64,000 nucleotides of DNA from Prauserella halophila. Its GTDB lineage: Bacteria; Actinomycetota; Actinomycetes; Mycobacteriales; Pseudonocardiaceae. How positions within the stretch are numbered: position 1 is the first letter of the stretch; each line of letters starts with the position of its first letter. The stretch spans positions 1 through 64,000 of the forward strand of contig NZ_JAMTCQ010000015.1 in NCBI RefSeq assembly GCF_024171895.1. Direction: 5' to 3'. Shown here piece after piece: positions 61,848 through 64,000 of this stretch. Below the pieces are notes generated by a model. The model did no database searches. It was given only the letters and a program-made list of their open reading frames with translations, and was not told the DNA's origin. A program made the position numbers and the translations under genes.

Positions 61848-64000
61848 CTACAGCTTCACCATCGGCACGCTGCCGATCAGCATCAGCCGTACCGTGCCGG
61901 CCCCACCGAAGTCGATGGTCGCCGTCGCGCGCGGACCGGTCCCTTCCGTCGACACGACCGTGCCGAGTCCGTACTTGTCGTGGTTCACGCGGTCACCGGC
62001 GTCGAGCTTGAGCGCGATCGTGTCCTTCCAATCGCCGCGCGTGCCCTTAAATCCCGTGGTGCGCATGCCACCGGAGGCAAGCTGCGACTGCGCCGAATCC
62101 GACCCGGTTCCCGGGCGTCCGCCCCACGTCGTCGCGGCCCGCGGCGAACCACCTCCGGACGATCCTCCCGACGACGGAGCCTCACGCCGCCAGTCGAGCA
62201 GCTCGGCAGGGATCTCGTCGAGGAACCGCGACGCCGGGTTGGCCGAGGGCTGGCCCCACTGCGTCCGGACGAGCGCGCGGGAGACGTACAAGCGCTCGCG
62301 CGCCCGCGTGATCGCGACGTACGCGAGCCTGCGCTCCTCGGCCAGCTCTTTCGGTTCACCGAGCGCGCGCAGGTGCGGGAAGACACCGTCCTCCCAGCCG
62401 GTACCGAACACGACCGGGTATTCGAGGCCCTTCGCGGTGTGCACGGTCATCAGCGTGACCACCCCCGCGTCGTCGTCCTCGTCGGCCTCGTCGGCCTCAT
62501 CGCCGCCGTCGGACTCGGGGATCGAATCCGCGTCGGCGACCAGCGACACCCGCTCGAGGAACGCGGGCAACGACCCCGGCTCCGGCGTCGGCACGTCCGG
62601 TTCCTCATCCGTGTCCGGTTCCTCATCCGTGTCCGGCTCCGGGGCGAGCGCGGCGGCCTCGGCGGCCGACTCGGTGAACTCGCGTGCCACCGTGACGAGC
62701 TCGTCGAGGTTCTCCAGCCGCGAGGCGTCCTGCGGATCGTTGGAGGAGTCCAGTTCGGCGCGATAGCCTGTGCGGTCGAGTACCGCCTCGAGAATGTCGG
62801 CGATCTCGGTGCCGGAGTCGACCAGCTCGTAGAACCCGTCCAGCAGCTCGACGAACGCCGTGATCGCCTTGCGCGAGCGCGGGTTGAGCATCGGAACCTT
62901 GTCGGCGACCGCGTCCCGCAGCGCCGAGACGAACGAGATCCGCTCCCGCTCGGCGTGCGTGGCCACGCACGCCTCCGCCCGGTCGCCGATGCCGCGTTTG
63001 GGCACGTTCAGGATCCGCCGCAGGCTGACGGTGTCGTCCGGATTCGCCAGCACCCGCAGGTACGCCAGCACATCGCGGATCTCCTTGCGCTCGTAGAACC
63101 GCACCCCGCCGACCACGCGGTACGGCAGCCCGAGGCGAATGAAGATCTCCTCGAACACCCGCGACTGGTTGTTGGTGCGGTAGAACACCGCGATATCGGA
63201 GTACTGCGCCGCACCCTGGTCGACCAGGGCGTCGATCTCGCCCGCGACGAACGCGGCCTCGTCGTGCTCGTTGTCGGCGACGTAGCCGACGACCTTCTCG
63301 CCGTCGCCCTCGGACGTCCACAGGCGCTTGTCCCTGCGGTTCGGGTTGCGCGAGATGACCGAATTGGCCGCGGACAGGATCGTCTGCGTCGACCGGTAGT
63401 TCTGCTCGAGCAGGATCGTGCGGGCACTCGGGAAGTCCCGTTCGAACTCCTCGATGTTGCGGATCGTCGCGCCACGGAAGGCGTAGATCGACTGGTCGGC
63501 GTCGCCGACGACACACAGCTCGGCCGGTTCGACACCGGATTCGGTCGGCTCCGTGCCCACGAGCTCACGCACCAGCGTGTACTGCGCGTGGTTGGTGTCC
63601 TGGTACTCGTCGACCAGCACGTGCCGGAAACGACGGCGGTAGTACTCGGCGACGTCGGGAAACACCTGGAACAGCTCGACCGTGCGCATGATCAGGTCGT
63701 CGAAGTCCATCGCATTGGCCTGCGAGAGCCTGCGCTGGTACTCGACGTAGACCTCGGCGGCCCTGCGCTCGAAGTCGTTGGTCGCGTGCGAACCCGCGGA
63801 CTCGGAATCGATCAGCTCGTTCTTCAGGTTCGAGATGTGCGCGCCCAGCGCCCGCGGCTGGTACCGCTTCGCATCCAGGTCCAGATCCCGGGCGACCAGG
63901 GTGAGCAGCCTGCGCGCGTCGTCGGCATCGTAGATGGAGAAGTTCGACGACATCTCGAGGGTCTTCGCCTCGCGCCGCAGCACCCGCACACACATCGAGT
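61848..64000 (-). CDS. ATP-dependent DNA helicase PcrA/UvrD (N-terminus beyond window)
   Basis: About 717 C-terminal residues of a UvrD/PcrA-type superfamily 1 helicase. Motifs visible in order: VLVDEYQDTN (DExQ box), GDADQSIYAFRGA (III), LEQNYRST (IV), VTLMTVHTAKGLEYPVVFG (V) and LAYVAITRARERLYVS (VI). The Walker A region must lie beyond base 64000. An Asp/Glu-rich insert (EPDTDEEPDTDEEPD) occurs before motif V. The C-terminal Tudor-like segment (GDRVNHDKYGLGTVVSTEG) is complete. It unwinds DNA in repair and replication restart. Confidence 0.95.
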   Translation of the reverse strand, partial: SMCVRVLRREAKTLEMSSNFSIYDADDARRLLTLVARDLDLDAKRYQPRALGAHISNLKNELIDSESAGSHATNDFERRAAEVYVEYQRRLSQANAMDFDDLIMRTVELFQVFPDVAEYYRRRFRHVLVDEYQDTNHAQYTLVRELVGTEPTESGVEPAELCVVGDADQSIYAFRGATIRNIEEFERDFPSARTILLEQNYRSTQTILSAANSVISRNPNRRDKRLWTSEGDGEKVVGYVADNEHDEAAFVAGEIDALVDQGAAQYSDIAVFYRTNNQSRVFEEIFIRLGLPYRVVGGVRFYERKEIRDVLAYLRVLANPDDTVSLRRILNVPKRGIGDRAEACVATHAERERISFVSALRDAVADKVPMLNPRSRKAITAFVELLDGFYELVDSGTEIADILEAVLDRTGYRAELDSSNDPQDASRLENLDELVTVAREFTESAAEAAALAPEPDTDEEPDTDEEPDVPTPEPGSLPAFLERVSLVADADSIPESDGGDEADEADEDDDAGVVTLMTVHTAKGLEYPVVFGTGWEDGVFPHLRALGEPKELAEERRLAYVAITRARERLYVSRALVRTQWGQPSANPASRFLDEIPAELLDWRREAPSSGGSSGGGSPRAATTWGGRPGTGSDSAQSQLASGGMRTTGFKGTRGDWKDTIALKLDAGDRVNHDKYGLGTVVSTEGTGPRATATIDFGGAGTVRLMLIGSVPMVKL

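Overview
The window looks like a chromosomal segment of a high-GC actinomycete, most likely family Pseudonocardiaceae (Saccharomonospora/Amycolatopsis-like). This is inferred from very high GC with strong third-position GC, frequent GTG starts, WhiJ-type XRE/DUF5753 regulators with DUF397 partners, GAF-ANTAR proteins, an actinobacterial SOS-box/ImuA'-ImuB-DnaE2 mutasome, a fused F420 FO synthase (FbiC), and gene order recalling Mycobacterium tuberculosis (deoA-cdd-sdhCDAB; dacB; yhjD; icd; DUF3017-folD; dnaE2; uvrD-M23-sucC-sucD-Rv0954/Rv0955 homologues-purN-purH). No rRNA, tRNA, CRISPR array, integrase or transposase was seen.

Layout. 0.1-11.6 kb (minus strand): a nucleoside uptake and salvage operon (BMP lipoprotein, ABC ATPase, two permeases, cytidine deaminase) whose expected last gene, thymidine phosphorylase, is separated from it by about 4.3 kb of accessory DNA. 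That insert carries a VOC protein, a tandem-DUF397 protein, an XRE/DUF5753 regulator, small unknown proteins and a NUDIX hydrolase. It is marked by a decayed 3' copy of cdd and a 75-bp direct repeat. 12.0-15.5 kb (plus): sdhCDAB. 15.5-24.8 kb: a minisatellite, a small membrane protein, a D,D-carboxypeptidase, an MFS exporter, a YihY/BrkB protein, FbiC, and a divergent tetR/DUF1348 pair with two palindromic operators. 25-28.6 kb: a secreted peptidoglycan-binding/C39-like protein with a nearly perfect 326-bp internal duplication, then a lower-GC cluster of a second XRE/DUF5753 regulator, a DUF6879 protein and small Cys-rich proteins.

28.6-36.1 kb: exonuclease III, an SH3-domain membrane protein, isocitrate dehydrogenase, a DUF1918 protein, an MFS exporter, DUF3017, FolD and a DMT transporter. 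36.3-39.8 kb: a 1171-residue protein ending in a TNT (NAD+ glycohydrolase-type) domain. 39.9-47.0 kb: a pentapeptide-repeat protein and the SOS mutasome operon imuA'-imuB-(45-aa ORF)-dnaE2 behind two SOS boxes. 47.2-49.5 kb: two GAF-ANTAR proteins and a STAS protein.

49.5-64 kb: purN-purH, a DUF6350 membrane protein with a long acidic tail, a DUF5336-type protein, sucC-sucD, a polytopic membrane protein, an M23 peptidase, a hypothetical protein and the C-terminal part of a PcrA/UvrD helicase cut by the window end.

Central metabolism (sdh, suc, icd), purine and folate one-carbon metabolism (purHN, folD) and nucleoside salvage make up the conserved backbone. The accessory interest lies in the two regulator islands, the TNT protein, the SOS operon and an unusual density of short tandem repeats, some of them extending into coding sequence.
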